A stretch of 64,000 nucleotides of DNA from contig NC_091973.1 in the NCBI RefSeq assembly GCF_036711975.1, positions 124,001 to 188,000 on the forward strand, in the 5' to 3' direction. The translations under genes and the position numbers were made by a program. Shown piece after piece: positions 11,992 through 23,900 of the stretch. The notes under the pieces were generated by a model. That model saw nothing but the letters and a program-made list of their open reading frames with translations, made no database searches and was not told the origin of the DNA. Position 1 is the first letter of the stretch. The number at the start of each line of letters is the position of its first letter. This stretch comes from Onthophagus taurus. Taxonomy: Eukaryota > Arthropoda > Insecta > Coleoptera > Scarabaeidae.

Positions 11992-13315
11992 TTATACTTT
12001 GATTATATTTCATTTCATACAAAAAACAATTTAGGACAATTTCATTCAGCGAAACACAAACATTTTTTATATTATTAATGTCAAATTTTTGGTGGTTAAC
12101 AGTAAACTTTGATTTACTATAAATGTGGTTTTATTTACTTCACTAATTTAACTTTATTATATTAATATATTACATTTTTTTATTGTTGATATATTAATTA
12201 AACGATTAGAAATTCGAAGAAAGAGTATCTAAGGACAAAAGTGGTAAACTTCTAACCAAAGAGGGGGAAGTCATGAAGAGATAGGAATGATATATCTCGG
12301 AACTGTTGAATGTATGCGGAGGACACTGCTACTATGGAACTACTATGGTATTTTTATGGAACAGGTACAATATGTGTATAATAATATAATATTAATATAG
12401 TATATAATAATATTATGAAATTAAATCATGTTTATATAAAAACGGATAAACAGGGAATTATCCTTAATCGAAAGTAGAAGAATTAAAAATGTATTACTTT
12501 AAAAAGCCCGCTTCGACATTGTTACCAACTTATTGCTGTTGTTCCCATATTTTGATATTTACAATATAGAGATAATATGAAGGGGGAGAGTATTATTTTT
12601 TATAAAAGCCTTATTTATTTATAGTTTACTATTACATCAATATTAAAATAAATTGAACAATTTCGTCGATTAATAAATGTTTATTTTATAAAGAGCGGTT
12701 TAAAGTTCCCGCGCAGTGTGGTGGCGACCTCTTGTAAGCGAAAGTTGGTTAAGTGTAATAAGAAGAACTGGTTAACTGGAGTTTGCCTCCCATCAAACTG
12801 TGTTTAGATCGTCGCCATTCGATAATCTTTTCTATTTACAGAGAGAAAATGAAGGTACGTTAGAGAATAATAGTTACGCGTCGAACAACGAGCGTACGAA
12901 AGATATGAGATGGTCGAGAATCGAGGTTAAGAGCTCGTCCGTTGTGTACAAGGGAACGTATACAAGTTTCTATGCGTATCGTACATCGTCAGGGGATGAA
13001 AACAAACCTATGCGTTCGTCAAGTATTTAAAAGTTTCACTGATTTATCTAGAAATATTAGTGCGGGGATGTGCAACAACTCTGGATGTGCGTGTCTGACA
13101 ACTAGGATATCTATGGAGGTAGTGAAATGATGCGTTTATTTATTTATTTTTTTTATATTGGATGTAAAAAAATGTCACGGTATTTAAGTATTATCTGTTA
13201 GTTATAAACAATGTGCTAAACGCGCGACGAAAAGTGCCATACATGTACGAATGTTTATTGTGCATGCATTCTACACGTTTAATCATGGTTTTTGGGTGAA
13301 CCTATCTATGCGGAT
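11992..13315 (+). other. Intergenic and Nipped-B promoter/5' UTR
   Basis: Contains the 3' flank of the unknown gene, a LINE scrap at about 12225-12312, AT-rich filler, and from about 12700 a less AT-rich stretch that probably holds the Nipped-B promoter and 5' leader. TTCCCGCGC at 12706-12714 resembles an E2F core. Short open frames at 12800-13130 have no coding signature and look like leader sequence. Confidence 0.5.
12225..12312 (+). mobile_element. LINE (non-LTR) reverse-transcriptase scrap
   Basis: One frame reads VSKDKSGKLLTKEGEVMKR, then a stop, E, a stop, YISELLN. This is the familiar link between endonuclease and reverse transcriptase in Jockey/RTE-like LINEs (xxKDKxGxLLTxExEILxRWxEYFxELLN). 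Only about 90 bp is recognisable and it has two stops, so it is a dead fragment. Confidence 0.55.
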
Positions 13316-16300
13316 ATGGACCGCGAAATACCTAGCGTTCCTATCACCACATTAGCAGGGGTGACAAGTCTCAGCGACTGTAAGTAACGTCTATTAAAGC
13401 GTTGTTGTTTTTGTTTTCATCAAAATATCTCTAAATCGTAATTGTTATTTATTTTAGTGTTACCCGAAATGCCTTTACCCACTCCTCTACCTCAAACGTT
13501 GAGTAATAAATCGCTACTTTTTCATCCAAGGGTTGCTGAAGAGGCTCTTAACCTACTTGGCGTTCGAGACGAAACTCTTGTACCCCAATTAGTTCAATCG
13601 TTAGTTCAAACGTCAGCCGAACACATGTAATTAACAAATAAATACATAACCGTAGCGATACTTATTAGCAAACCCCTTTTTTAGAGAAATTAAAGATAAC
13701 TATGCTACAACACAACCCCCTGTTTATCAACAAGAGGGAATTCCAGAATTGTTACGTGCTATGATTGACACGAATCCAAATCTTTTTAATGGAATTGGAA
13801 AAGGTAATTTTTTTTTTTAACTACTTATTATTACCAACAGTAACTTATTACCCCAGCAACATCTCAATGGAACCGTCCCGCAAATCATCACCAATCAGCG
13901 GCGGTTCACTGTGATACACCCCAACCAACGAACGTGACGTTACCAAAAACCGGTCAAATGTTGATCACCGGAAATCAACGTCTATCTACGGCTCCCGAAC
14001 AACTGCAACCCTTACCCCAAAAAGTACCCAACAGCACCCACATATCAAAGGAAGAAAATTTTCAACAAATTTATTCCCACGAAACCAACACCACCGAATT
14101 ACGACAATTACGGCGACCAATGAGAGGTAAAAAAAATGAATTTTAATTAATTCTATACTATAATTAAATATTTATATATTAATAAATAATCTTTTCTACT
14201 AGGTCCATCACCTGCACAAGCGAGCGATGCGCCATCTCAATCGCCCGTTCCACCGACGGAAACTCACAATACGAGATCGAAAACAAATAAAGACGAAACA
14301 TTAAACGAGACGACTAAAAAAGAGCCAAGTCCAGCCAAAGAGACACCGAACGAAACGGCGCAACGATCGAGATCGAATTCGACGGAAACTGCTAGGGATA
14401 AAGACAAAGACACGTTACCTCCCGGTGTGATGCTGCCGATCGTTCGATTGCAGCGGATATCGACCGAAGATCAACAGCTGATGCAGCTCAGCTTGTCAGA
14501 TTTCGCGGAGAATCGGCCGAAATTAGCCAAAGAACTGGGTATATTACCAATCGCTAATAACGCAGCCGGCGACTATTACGCCGACAAATTTTCCGAATTG
14601 GTCGGGAATAAAAGGAGATGGAGAGAGGATAAATCTGAACAAGTTGTGGTTAAGCCCAAATTGAGGCGGGTTAAAAAGAAATATGTTCCGGTGTTGGAAA
14701 AATTATCCGGAGAGGAATTAATGGAAACTAACACGTTTGATAGGTTCAATAGAAACTTGGAACACGTTTTGAAAAGTTCCGAAGGGTTCGATTACGCTGA
14801 AATAAGTGAGTTTTATTAAAATTTCCGCGATAGAGAGAAAAGTTGTAGGAAATTTAACAAACAAAATTTGCTTCATCATTCTTTGCATGATTTTGATTCA
14901 TTCTGCAATGTCCCAAAAACTACAACCGAGAGGTATAGGGACATATACTGGTGAAGATTTGTAGAGAATAAAATTCTCTGTCTGATATTCTAATCAAATA
15001 TGGGGTGTTCCTTTTTAAACATCCTGTATATGATAGATCGATGTAGCCAATTTTTTACCCCTGGAATGGTACACTTATTAACTGGTCTACTACATTATAC
15101 TAAGTACAAGTGTACCCCGAGTAGCATTCTACGGTTAAGGATATCCAAGCAGCAACTGTAACAAATTTCAACATTCTAGCTCAATCGATCGTTCATGGTG
15201 TAGTAAATTTCCTACAACTTTTCTCTTAATGCCGTTTATGTACTTTGCCGCTGTACAAATAAATTTTTTTTTTTATTTTAGCGGATGATGGCGTTGTTCC
15301 AGCGGAATATTTATTAAGTAGACACACGTTACAAGAACTCACCACGGAATCTGCAAAATTAAAAATTTTGGGGGCTACCGAAATGATACCTGCCGAAAAA
15401 TTAGTTCAATTATTGAACGTTTTGGAAATTAATATAAGAGGTGGCGATCGAGTGACGCCCATAACTGACGTAAAATAAAAATAAATTTAATTTGTTTAAC
15501 TCAATTTAACTAAACATTTTTGCAGGAGGAAAACGAAAGGGTCCGACAAATTTGGGTGGAAACGGCGATGGAGAGGATAATGGGGGCGGCGGACGCTTGT
15601 TTAATAATTTTGTACGTTTTGACGTCCCCAAACATGCCGAAACGTGTATACATAGAAGACGTAATCGAGCGGGTTGTATTATTTATAAAATATCATATGC
15701 AAAACACAATATTTCCATCGTACGATTCAACGTATCGCTTAGATAATAAGAAAAAGGACGGTCGAAAAAAGAAGGCGATACATGTATTAGAAAAATCGGT
15801 AACAGGCCTTTACAGTAAAATATCGGTACTAATTAATCTGTTATCGGAGCTATTAAACATACAGATCTTAACTGACACGTCGGTTTTACACGCCTCATCA
15901 ATGGGGGTGTCCCCTTTCTTTGCGGAAAACGTAAACGAAATTCAATTAGCTAGTTTAAAGTTGGTTACGACAATTTTTACGAAATACGAAAGCCACCGTA
16001 GGTTGTTATTGGACGATATCTTGGCTTCAATCGCTCGCCTTCCAAGCAATAAGCGCAGTTTAAGAACTTACAGGTTAAATAGCGAGGAACACATACAAAT
16101 GTTAACCGCTTTAGTATTGCAATTGATCCAATGCGTCGTCGCTTTACCCGAAAATTTAAACAATAAGACTCGATCGATCGGCGATACAACTCAAAACGAA
16201 AACGTTAAAAACGTCGATTTAGACGTGCTTATTTGTAACAAATACGAAAAAGCCACTTCGACGGCGGCTACGTTCCTCACGGTTTTCCTAAGCAAATGCG

Positions 16301-19300
16301 GAAATAGATCTGAAGATATCGATTATAGGCCGTTGTTTGAAAATTTTATTCAAGATCTTTTATCGACGGTCAATAAACCCGAATGGCCGGCGACAGAACT
16401 TTTGCTCAGCATCCTTGGTAAAATGTTGATGAAAAATTTTACGAATAAAGGTACCGATATGTCTCTACGCGTCGCTAGTTTAGATTATTTGGGTGTAGTC
16501 GCGGCTAGACTTCGAAGAGACAGCGTTGTATCCCATTATAAATTAAACACAATCGATCAAATGATAAAAGAGATCAAATCGGAAGAAATGAAGGATAACG
16601 ACCGAGACGATGATGACGACGTGGACGACGACGATGACACCGACGACGTTGACGCGAATAAAAAATCGGTTTCGAACCCCGACGAAGAGAGAACGCAATT
16701 TTTACAAAGGGTTTTATTAGATTTCTTGGCCGTAAACGCCCAAAATGAAGAAGCTCACCGATACGCGCGTCATTTTTATATAGCCCAATGGTACAAAGAA
16801 GTCGTTAATGAAAAATCGCAATTAGCCACCGGCGAAAAAAATAATAAACGTACTGGTTCTAAAGAAAACCATAAAAATCGTAGTAGGGTCATATCCGATG
16901 ATGAACATAGTTCCGACGAAGAAAAACATCGGAAAAACGAAAAAATGTCGCGAGATCAAAGTAACGTCGAAAAGTTTCGGCTGTTGGAGGAAAGAAAAAA
17001 GTTTTTATTAACGAAAATTCGACCGTTTCAAGAAAAAATGTCCGCTGGTAACCGGATACAGGTTTTTCAAACTTACATCGATTACAACAGCGCCGAATTA
17101 ATCGCTCAATTCCTCGCGTCAAAACGTTACTTTTCTCAAAGTTTCGACGTCTACCTTCGCGCCATTTTAATCGTACTTCGCGAAACATCCATAGCCATTC
17201 GGACTAAAGCTTTGAAATGTCTCACGATGATCGTGGAAGCCGATCCAGCCGTTTTGGGACGACACGATATGCAAATGAGCGTAAATGGCTCTTTACTTGA
17301 TCATTCGACATCCGTTCGAGAAGCTGCCGTCGATTTGGTTGGAAAATTTGTCCTCAGCCGACCCGAATTGATCAACAAGTATTACGAGATGCTATCGGCG
17401 AGAATTTTAGACACAGGAGTTAGTGTGCGAAAGCGCGTCATTAAAATTCTTAAAGATATCTGCATCGAGTGTCCCGAGTTTCCCAAAATACCCGAAATTT
17501 GCGTCAAATTGATTCGGCGCGTTAACGATGAGGAGGGAATTCGGAAACTGGTTATGGAGGTTTTTCAAAATATGTGGTTTACGCCGAATAAAAGTACACC
17601 CTTAATTAGGAAAGTTATGAATATTACCGATGTAGTTGCATCGTCTAAAGATATTGGATTGGAATGGTTTGAGCAGTTACTTATTAGCGTAAGTATTTTT
17701 TTGACTTACTTACGGTTGTGTAGTTCCGATCGGTTTGATGGCCCAAAGAAAACTAACGTTAATGTGCCTCAAAACTGAATTTATATCATTCACGTGACTA
17801 ATATTTTCTCTTACTACATTCGTTAGTTATTTTATCGTTTTCATATCGCAAATTTTGATAATCACTCAAAGGAAATCCTACAAATTCCCAACTGCTTGTA
17901 TTGCCTCCATTTTAATTTTATGTAAAGATAAGATCATAACAACTCGGAAATGCCATTATTAATTTTTTTTTAATAATTTGTCAATCTTAACTGTTTTAAT
18001 TTCCGTTTAGTTATTTAAACCTAAAGAAGATAAAGATGATTCGACAAAAATACAAGTGGAACCACCAAGAGCGCTCCTATTGGCTTGTAAACAAATTGTG
18101 GATTGTTTAATAGAAAATATTTTACGATTAGAAGAAACGAACGACAATAACACGGCATCCCAGAGGCTCGTTGCTTGTTTGGCGACGTTGTATCTCTTTG
18201 CAAAAATCAGGCCTCAATTGTTAGTGGCGCACGCGTTAACGTTACAACCTTACCTTAGCTTGAAATGTCAATCGAAAGGTGAGACGCAAATTATTTGTAA
18301 CGTTGCGCGAATGTTAGAGCTGGTTGTACCGCTTATGGAACATCCCAGCGAATCGTTTCTCGCTCAATTAGAAGAGGATTTGATGAAATTGGTGATTCAA
18401 CACGATAGAACGATTGTTTCTAGTAGCATATCGTGTTTGGGTTCGATAGTGAACAACACCACGCGAAATTACAAATTAATTCGCGAGTGTTTTGATAAGT
18501 ATTATACATATTTGCTACGGTACAAATCGCGGTTGGAAGTTCATGCGAACGATCCCGCCATTAAGAACAACATCTGCCGGCAGTATTTCCGTAGGGCTTT
18601 GTTTATCGTCGGACTTTTATTGCGACATTTCGATTTTCGCGATTCCGAAGTAATAGGGGATCTTTCCCCAGACATCAAAGATCAAGTTTTTAAAACGATG
18701 AGTTTCTTCTTGCTACAACAAGAATTTGATATACAAGCGAACACTTTGAAATCGATCGGCTCGATATGTATCCGTCATTACGAGTTTATGTTGGAACCAG
18801 AATTGAAATCGTTTTATCACAAAATGTTGACTTCCGATGATGTTCCTTTGAAGATGAAAAGCGAGGTGCTTATTAATATCGAAAACTATCTTTTGGAGGA
18901 GGATAAACGCATGATACAACAAGATTTGGAATGTACGTTAAAAGGTTTTTTTTTAATTAAAAAATATATTAATTAATAACATTTTTTAGGGGCTAAAAGA
19001 TCGAAAGGGGAAAATTTAAAGGAGATGGGCGACGTTTCATCGGGGATGGCCAGTACGGTTATTCAATTGTATTTAAAAGAAATTCTGCAGTCTTATCTAC
19101 ACCCGGCTTTAGGGGTCCGCCAACCAGCTTTAAGAGTAATCCAACTTATTTTGCAACAAGGTCTTGTTCATCCGGTCCAGGTAAATATCGATATTAATAT
19201 TTTCATTTTTGGGTTATCTTGAATACATTTTATTTTTAGATTGTTCCATATTTAATTTGTATGACAACCGATTGCGAAAAAGTGGTATCTCACAGCGCCG

Positions 19301-20799
19301 ATAAACTATTATTAGAAATAGAAAAGAAATATCCTGGATTTATCCACACGAAATCGTCATTGGGCGTGCGACTTTCGTATCAGTTGCAACTGATCTTTCA
19401 AAGTAGCGACATCATTAGGGGTTTCGTGGTAAAGGTTCAAGGCGAGTACCCCACCGCCCTTAACACGTATTTATACTCTATACTTCGTAACTCGAGACAG
19501 CAGAGACGTGCCTTAGTTTTAAACATTTTAAAACAATTCGACGATCAAGCGGTAAATAGCGTTTTATTCCAATTTTATTTTCGTTTATCAAATTTTTTAT
19601 TATAGCGTACGAGCTTATCTTATATGTTGTACCTGGCCGATAATTTGGCATATTTTCCGTATTTGGTACAAGACGAACCGTTATTTATCGTACATCACAT
19701 TGATATAATGATATCGGTTTCCGGTACTAATTTACTTCAAACATTTCGTGAGGTAACTTAAAAAAATAACCCCTTTTTATTATTTTTTATTATATTTAAT
19801 ATTTTTTGATATTAATAGGGTCTTATGATGCCTGAAAATCAAAAGTTAGCTTCCGACAACAATCCCGAAGTAAATATTGCAATATCAGCTTTAGACGAAG
19901 ACGACGATGACCCTGAGGCACTTGTCGAACGTGTTCCCGAGGATACATCACAATTACAAGCTTGTATAACGGCCGCGCAGGGTTGTTTTCTTCTCTTAAT
20001 GTTGAAACAACAATTAAAAGACGTTTATGGGTTAAGCGATGGGTAAATTAAATATCTTATTAATTAACTTGTTTTTAAATGAATTTATTTTTTAGTAAAA
20101 TTCAACAATATACACCTTCCGAGCCGGCTAAAGTTTACGAAAAAACCGCTTCTCGTCGAAATAATGCTTTGTTCAATCCAACGATGACGTTAAATAAACT
20201 TAAGGAAGGGGCACCATCCGAGTTTTTGGATCAAGAAGGACGTAAAGATCTCATAAAGCAATATTTAGAAGTAAACTAATCAATATTTTATTGATGTATT
20301 TTTAAAATTTCTAATTTATTTTGTTTAGTTTAAACAATTAATGTTACAACTCGATCCTGACGATCCAGATGATGAGGAAGGTAACAAAGCATTAACGGCC
20401 TTGAGTACAGCAGGAACCGGGGCGAATTCGCTTTCTATGAATGCTAGTTCAGCTACCGTTTTATCAGATGCGGATAAAGTTGCTTTGACAAATTATAAGG
20501 TAACAAAAAAAATTTTTTTTTAACTTTTTGAATCTCTAAAGCTTCTTAAGGCTTTAACTTACATAGTTAACTTCCAAATTTGATTTTGTTTTTTTTTTTT
20601 TATATCATAGGATAATTTACCACCAAAAGTGCCCAAGTTAGTGATTTCAAATAGAAGGTTGGACGGTGAACATAAACGTACGCCGCGACAAAAACCTGAA
20701 AAGAAAAAACATCGGCACAAGAAAAAGCGACGAAAATTTGTGAGTTCGTCGGGCGATGAAAGTGAGAACGATTACAGCGATCCCGACTATATGGCTTAA
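13316..20799 (+). CDS. Nipped-B: Nipped-B (NIPBL/Scc2) cohesin-loading factor
   Basis: Fifteen coding exons: 13316-13379, 13458-13626, 13685-13803, 13857-14126, 14203-14805, 15282-15469, 15526-17688, 18011-18932, 18990-19180, 19240-19551, 19606-19752, 19819-20042, 20096-20270, 20329-20499 and 20611-20799. They sum to 5907 nt, 1968 residues, close to the fly protein. The N-terminus (VPITTLAGVTSLSDLLPEMP, then SLLFHPRVAEEALNLL and LVPQLVQSLVQ) is the MAU2-binding region. A Pro/Ser/Thr/Lys-rich linker follows. Exons 7-14 give the HEAT-repeat solenoid, with VYIEDVIERVVLFIKYHMQN, an acidic Asp tract near 16605-16650 and KIQQYTPSEPAKVYEK. The C-terminus is a basic Lys/Arg run, then SSGDESENDYSDPDY. 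Known role: with MAU2 it loads cohesin on chromatin and supports long-range enhancer action. Intron 5 carries a MITE. Confidence 0.97.
14834..15226. mobile_element. MITE-like insertion in Nipped-B intron 5
   Basis: Bounded by near-perfect inverted repeats: AGAGAAAAGTTGTAGGAAAT at 14834 and its complement ATTTCCTACAACTTTTCTCT ending at 15226, with arms of about 23 bp. TA lies just outside each end (14831-14832 and 15227-15228), consistent with a TA target duplication of Tc1/mariner-type elements. No coding frame inside. The family is not named. Confidence 0.7.
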
Positions 20800-21143
20800 A
20801 GCAGCAATCGTAAAAACAAATAAAAAAACAAAACTAATGGCGGTGTGAAAAGGCGATTAAGTGAACGTGAAAAAAAAAAGACAAATTTAATTACTAATGA
20901 GGTGTACAGTGAAAAGTAGTGTTAGTTTGGATATTGTAAGATTTATCAAAAGATTTTTTATAAGAACTACATAGGAAAAGAAACCGGACATTGAGGTTTT
21001 TTTTAAGATGCACTTTTTTCCGTTGACGGTAAAAAAAGATAATACAAGGAGTTTTGACGTTTAGAGATGAATATGTAACGATCGTTCTTTTGTTTTCATT
21101 TTTAAAATGGTTTTTCTAGTTATTTTTTTTTATTTTTAGTTAG

Positions 21144-21149
21144 AATAAA
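21144..21149 (+). terminator. Poly(A) signal AATAAA, Nipped-B
   Basis: AATAAA in TTAGAATAAAGGAAC, about 345 bases after the stop codon. It is followed by a T/G-rich stretch. Confidence 0.45.
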
Positions 21150-22874
21150 GGAACTATATTTTACATGTCGTTCTGCCGTTAGTTAATTGATATATATGTA
21201 AAATAATGTTTTCATTTTTTTTATAAATTTTCTGATCTCACATATTTTCATATTTATTTGTTTTAAAGGACTATTAGTCAGCAGTAGATGCAATTTATTA
21301 AAGCTCTCTATGGTTAAGCAATAAAGCAACGTTATTGCGGAGTATTTTGTTTTGAAAATATAATAAGAATTCAGATAGAGTTGAGAAATTAAGTTGTACA
21401 TATATATTAATTAATGGTGATAAAATTTAACTCTTTTAAATCGAAATAGAAAAGTTTTGTAAAATATTGTTCCGGGAAAAAAATGAAAAAAAATAGTTTA
21501 AAGACCAATATGTACAAATATACTAAAAAGAAATGCCGAAACGAGTCGCTTCTTCTCGAAATGAAGCTAAAAGACCAAGGCTTATCAGAAAAAATAATGA
21601 TCCCAAAAAATGAATAGAAGCACAAAATAATATTTCCGTTATTTAAATTTATTTTTTAGTAACGTTAGGTTTAGCAGCTTCTGTATTTTTACCTAGACTG
21701 TGTAGGATGTTCATTTTTTGACAAGTTTTCTTATTCGTGATAGATTCATTCGCAATATTATTTATTATTATTATTATTTTAATATTGCTTACTTTAAATA
21801 ACCTGCTCACAAAAATTTTTTTATTCTACACCCACTATTCGTTTTTCAAATACTTTTAGAGCTATAATTATTTCGATTTATATCTAAATAAAGGACGATA
21901 ATCTCACTAACATCAAAAAGATCATCACATCCGCATTCATTTTAGATCATATATATTACTGAAGCAGGTTATTCATGGTAAAAACAATATTTATCGGTTT
22001 CTAGATTTTTCGATATAATAAAGAAAAAATAAAGCATCTGGCATAAAGGCATTTGTCAACAGTCGTTATTTAAATTCATTTCTCGTTGTATAAATTAAAA
22101 GTACTAATATGTAATAAAACTGATCCACATAGAATGTAACACTATCGGCTGCTGACAAATTAACTGTTAGACGTTTTTCTCTTATGTAAAAGTCCGATTT
22201 GTATTTAAATAAATTTATATTTGTAAATATTTCATTTAAACTGACCTTTACTAATACCTATTTAATCGAATCCAGAACAAGTTATACCAAAAAATTTAAC
22301 CCTTTAAAGACCAAAAAATAGACCACAGCAGGCAAAACGAGCCCTCTACAACGGATGTGTAGAATTACAAAACGGCGTCCTGCGTGGTCTTATTTGACCT
22401 GAAGCTAAATTGATGATTAACTTAATTAACTTACACTTATTTAAATTTTCGATATGGCAGGAAGAACTGCGACGGGTCTCTAATTGGTTATTAATGATGG
22501 GTGCCTTGAAAGGAGATTGAGAAAATGGACATTTAAAAGTCCTAAAGAGTCCAGACTGTGCTTATTATTGTAAAACAAAAATGTTGTAGTAAATTACGCC
22601 CCCCACTGCAGTCTCGATTTCAGCGACGTAAAACGTTTCGTAAACAGTGTGGGCTCCGTTTATGAAGGATGAAATGACGACCGAATTTGTCAACAGATGG
22701 CATGATAAGATAATCGTCGACTTCTTTTAGTAGAAATAAAAGTAGGTCTTCATGGGTATTACTATTAATTATTTATTGACTTTCATCAAATTGCAGTAAA
22801 ATATAATTTTTTTTGTTAACTTAATATATATGCCGTGTGCTTCATGCCACATATATGTACATAAATATGCACAT

Positions 22875-22939
22875 GGGTATAGGTACACCATTTGAAGATC
22901 GCCTCGAAATGTAGCGACCCAAATGGGGTGCCTGTACCC
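22875..22939 (+). other. Stable hairpin, candidate small-RNA precursor
   Basis: Arms GGGTATAGGTACACCATTTG (22875-22894) and CAAATGGGGTGCCTGTACCC (22920-22939) pair at 19 of 20 positions around a 25-nt loop. Two of the pairs are G-U when transcribed from the plus strand; these would be A-C mismatches from the minus strand. Size and pairing resemble a microRNA precursor, but no known microRNA is recognised and expression cannot be judged. A decayed palindromic element is the alternative. Confidence 0.4.
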
Positions 22940-23900
22940 TTATATACATGTAAAAAAATGAATCGAGAAACGAAACGCCGATCTCTTACAAAATACTATG
23001 TATTTTAATTACAAAAATAGTTAAAGACATGAAAAGGCTTATTTTTATTGCGAAAGAAATGAGAATTACATTTAATCTCCATAATTTACCATTTAAACCT
23101 TATAAAACTATTAAAAAATTATTTATTTTCAAGAAAAAAATCTTACTTCAAAGATATGTGTATACTATAATGTATCTAACAACATTGTGGATATACACAA
23201 TTTCGAAATTTATCCACAAGAATATATTTGATTCAACATTAAACCAATCATATACAAACGTTAAACGGAAAATTTTTAAAACATTACCAAAAGAAAAATT
23301 GTTAATATACTACTGGTTTGTTTTTGTCACTTATTTCGCAACACAAGATACAATTCACTGCCAAAGCAGCTATATTACTCTCAAAAAAAATAAAAATGGG
23401 TAAGAAAACATGAACGAAATAACTTTCGAGTATACAGAGTATTGATAGCAATACGCTACAACAAGCTATACAAACTGGACACCGCGAAATCTACGTCTTT
23501 CATGGAATCCACGTTATCATTAATTTAATTTTTTTGTATTTCCGTAAGTTCGAGTGTACAGGGGCTCCAAAAATACATACTGAAAACTACAGGGAAAAAA
23601 AAAGTACGTCCGAGAGTTATTTCTGCAAATGCTTTTTAGGACACCTGTATACGAGCGCACTTCCATATTGATAACTATTTCAGTTTTATACCACTTGTAA
23701 TTATTATTCACACACGTCACACCACACCTATACTGTTATATATATATATTTATATTATGTATATAAATTACATGGCAATCATTCCCTTTTTCTTCGTCGA
23801 TGATAACTAATTTACAAAAAAATTTGTACGTATATAAATACAATTATCTGAGAAGGCGTTCGCATTCCGATTATTTAATCCCTATACTTTCCTCACATAG

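Larger units (their letters stand above)
20800..23900. other. 3' UTRs between convergent Nipped-B and tango
   Basis: About 3.1 kb without coding signal. It should hold the Nipped-B 3' UTR (AATAAA at 21144) and the tango 3' UTR on the other strand. A well-paired hairpin lies at 22875-22939. A smaller imperfect inverted repeat, GACCACAGCAGG (22321) against CCTGCGTGGTC (22379), is also present. The 124-codon frame at 23029-23403 is AT-driven and not believed. Confidence 0.6.

Noticed and set aside
23029-23403. 124-codon open frame on the plus strand
   Set aside because: Composition is Lys/Ile/Phe/Tyr from AT-rich DNA, there is no family motif, and it lies in the 3' region between convergent genes.
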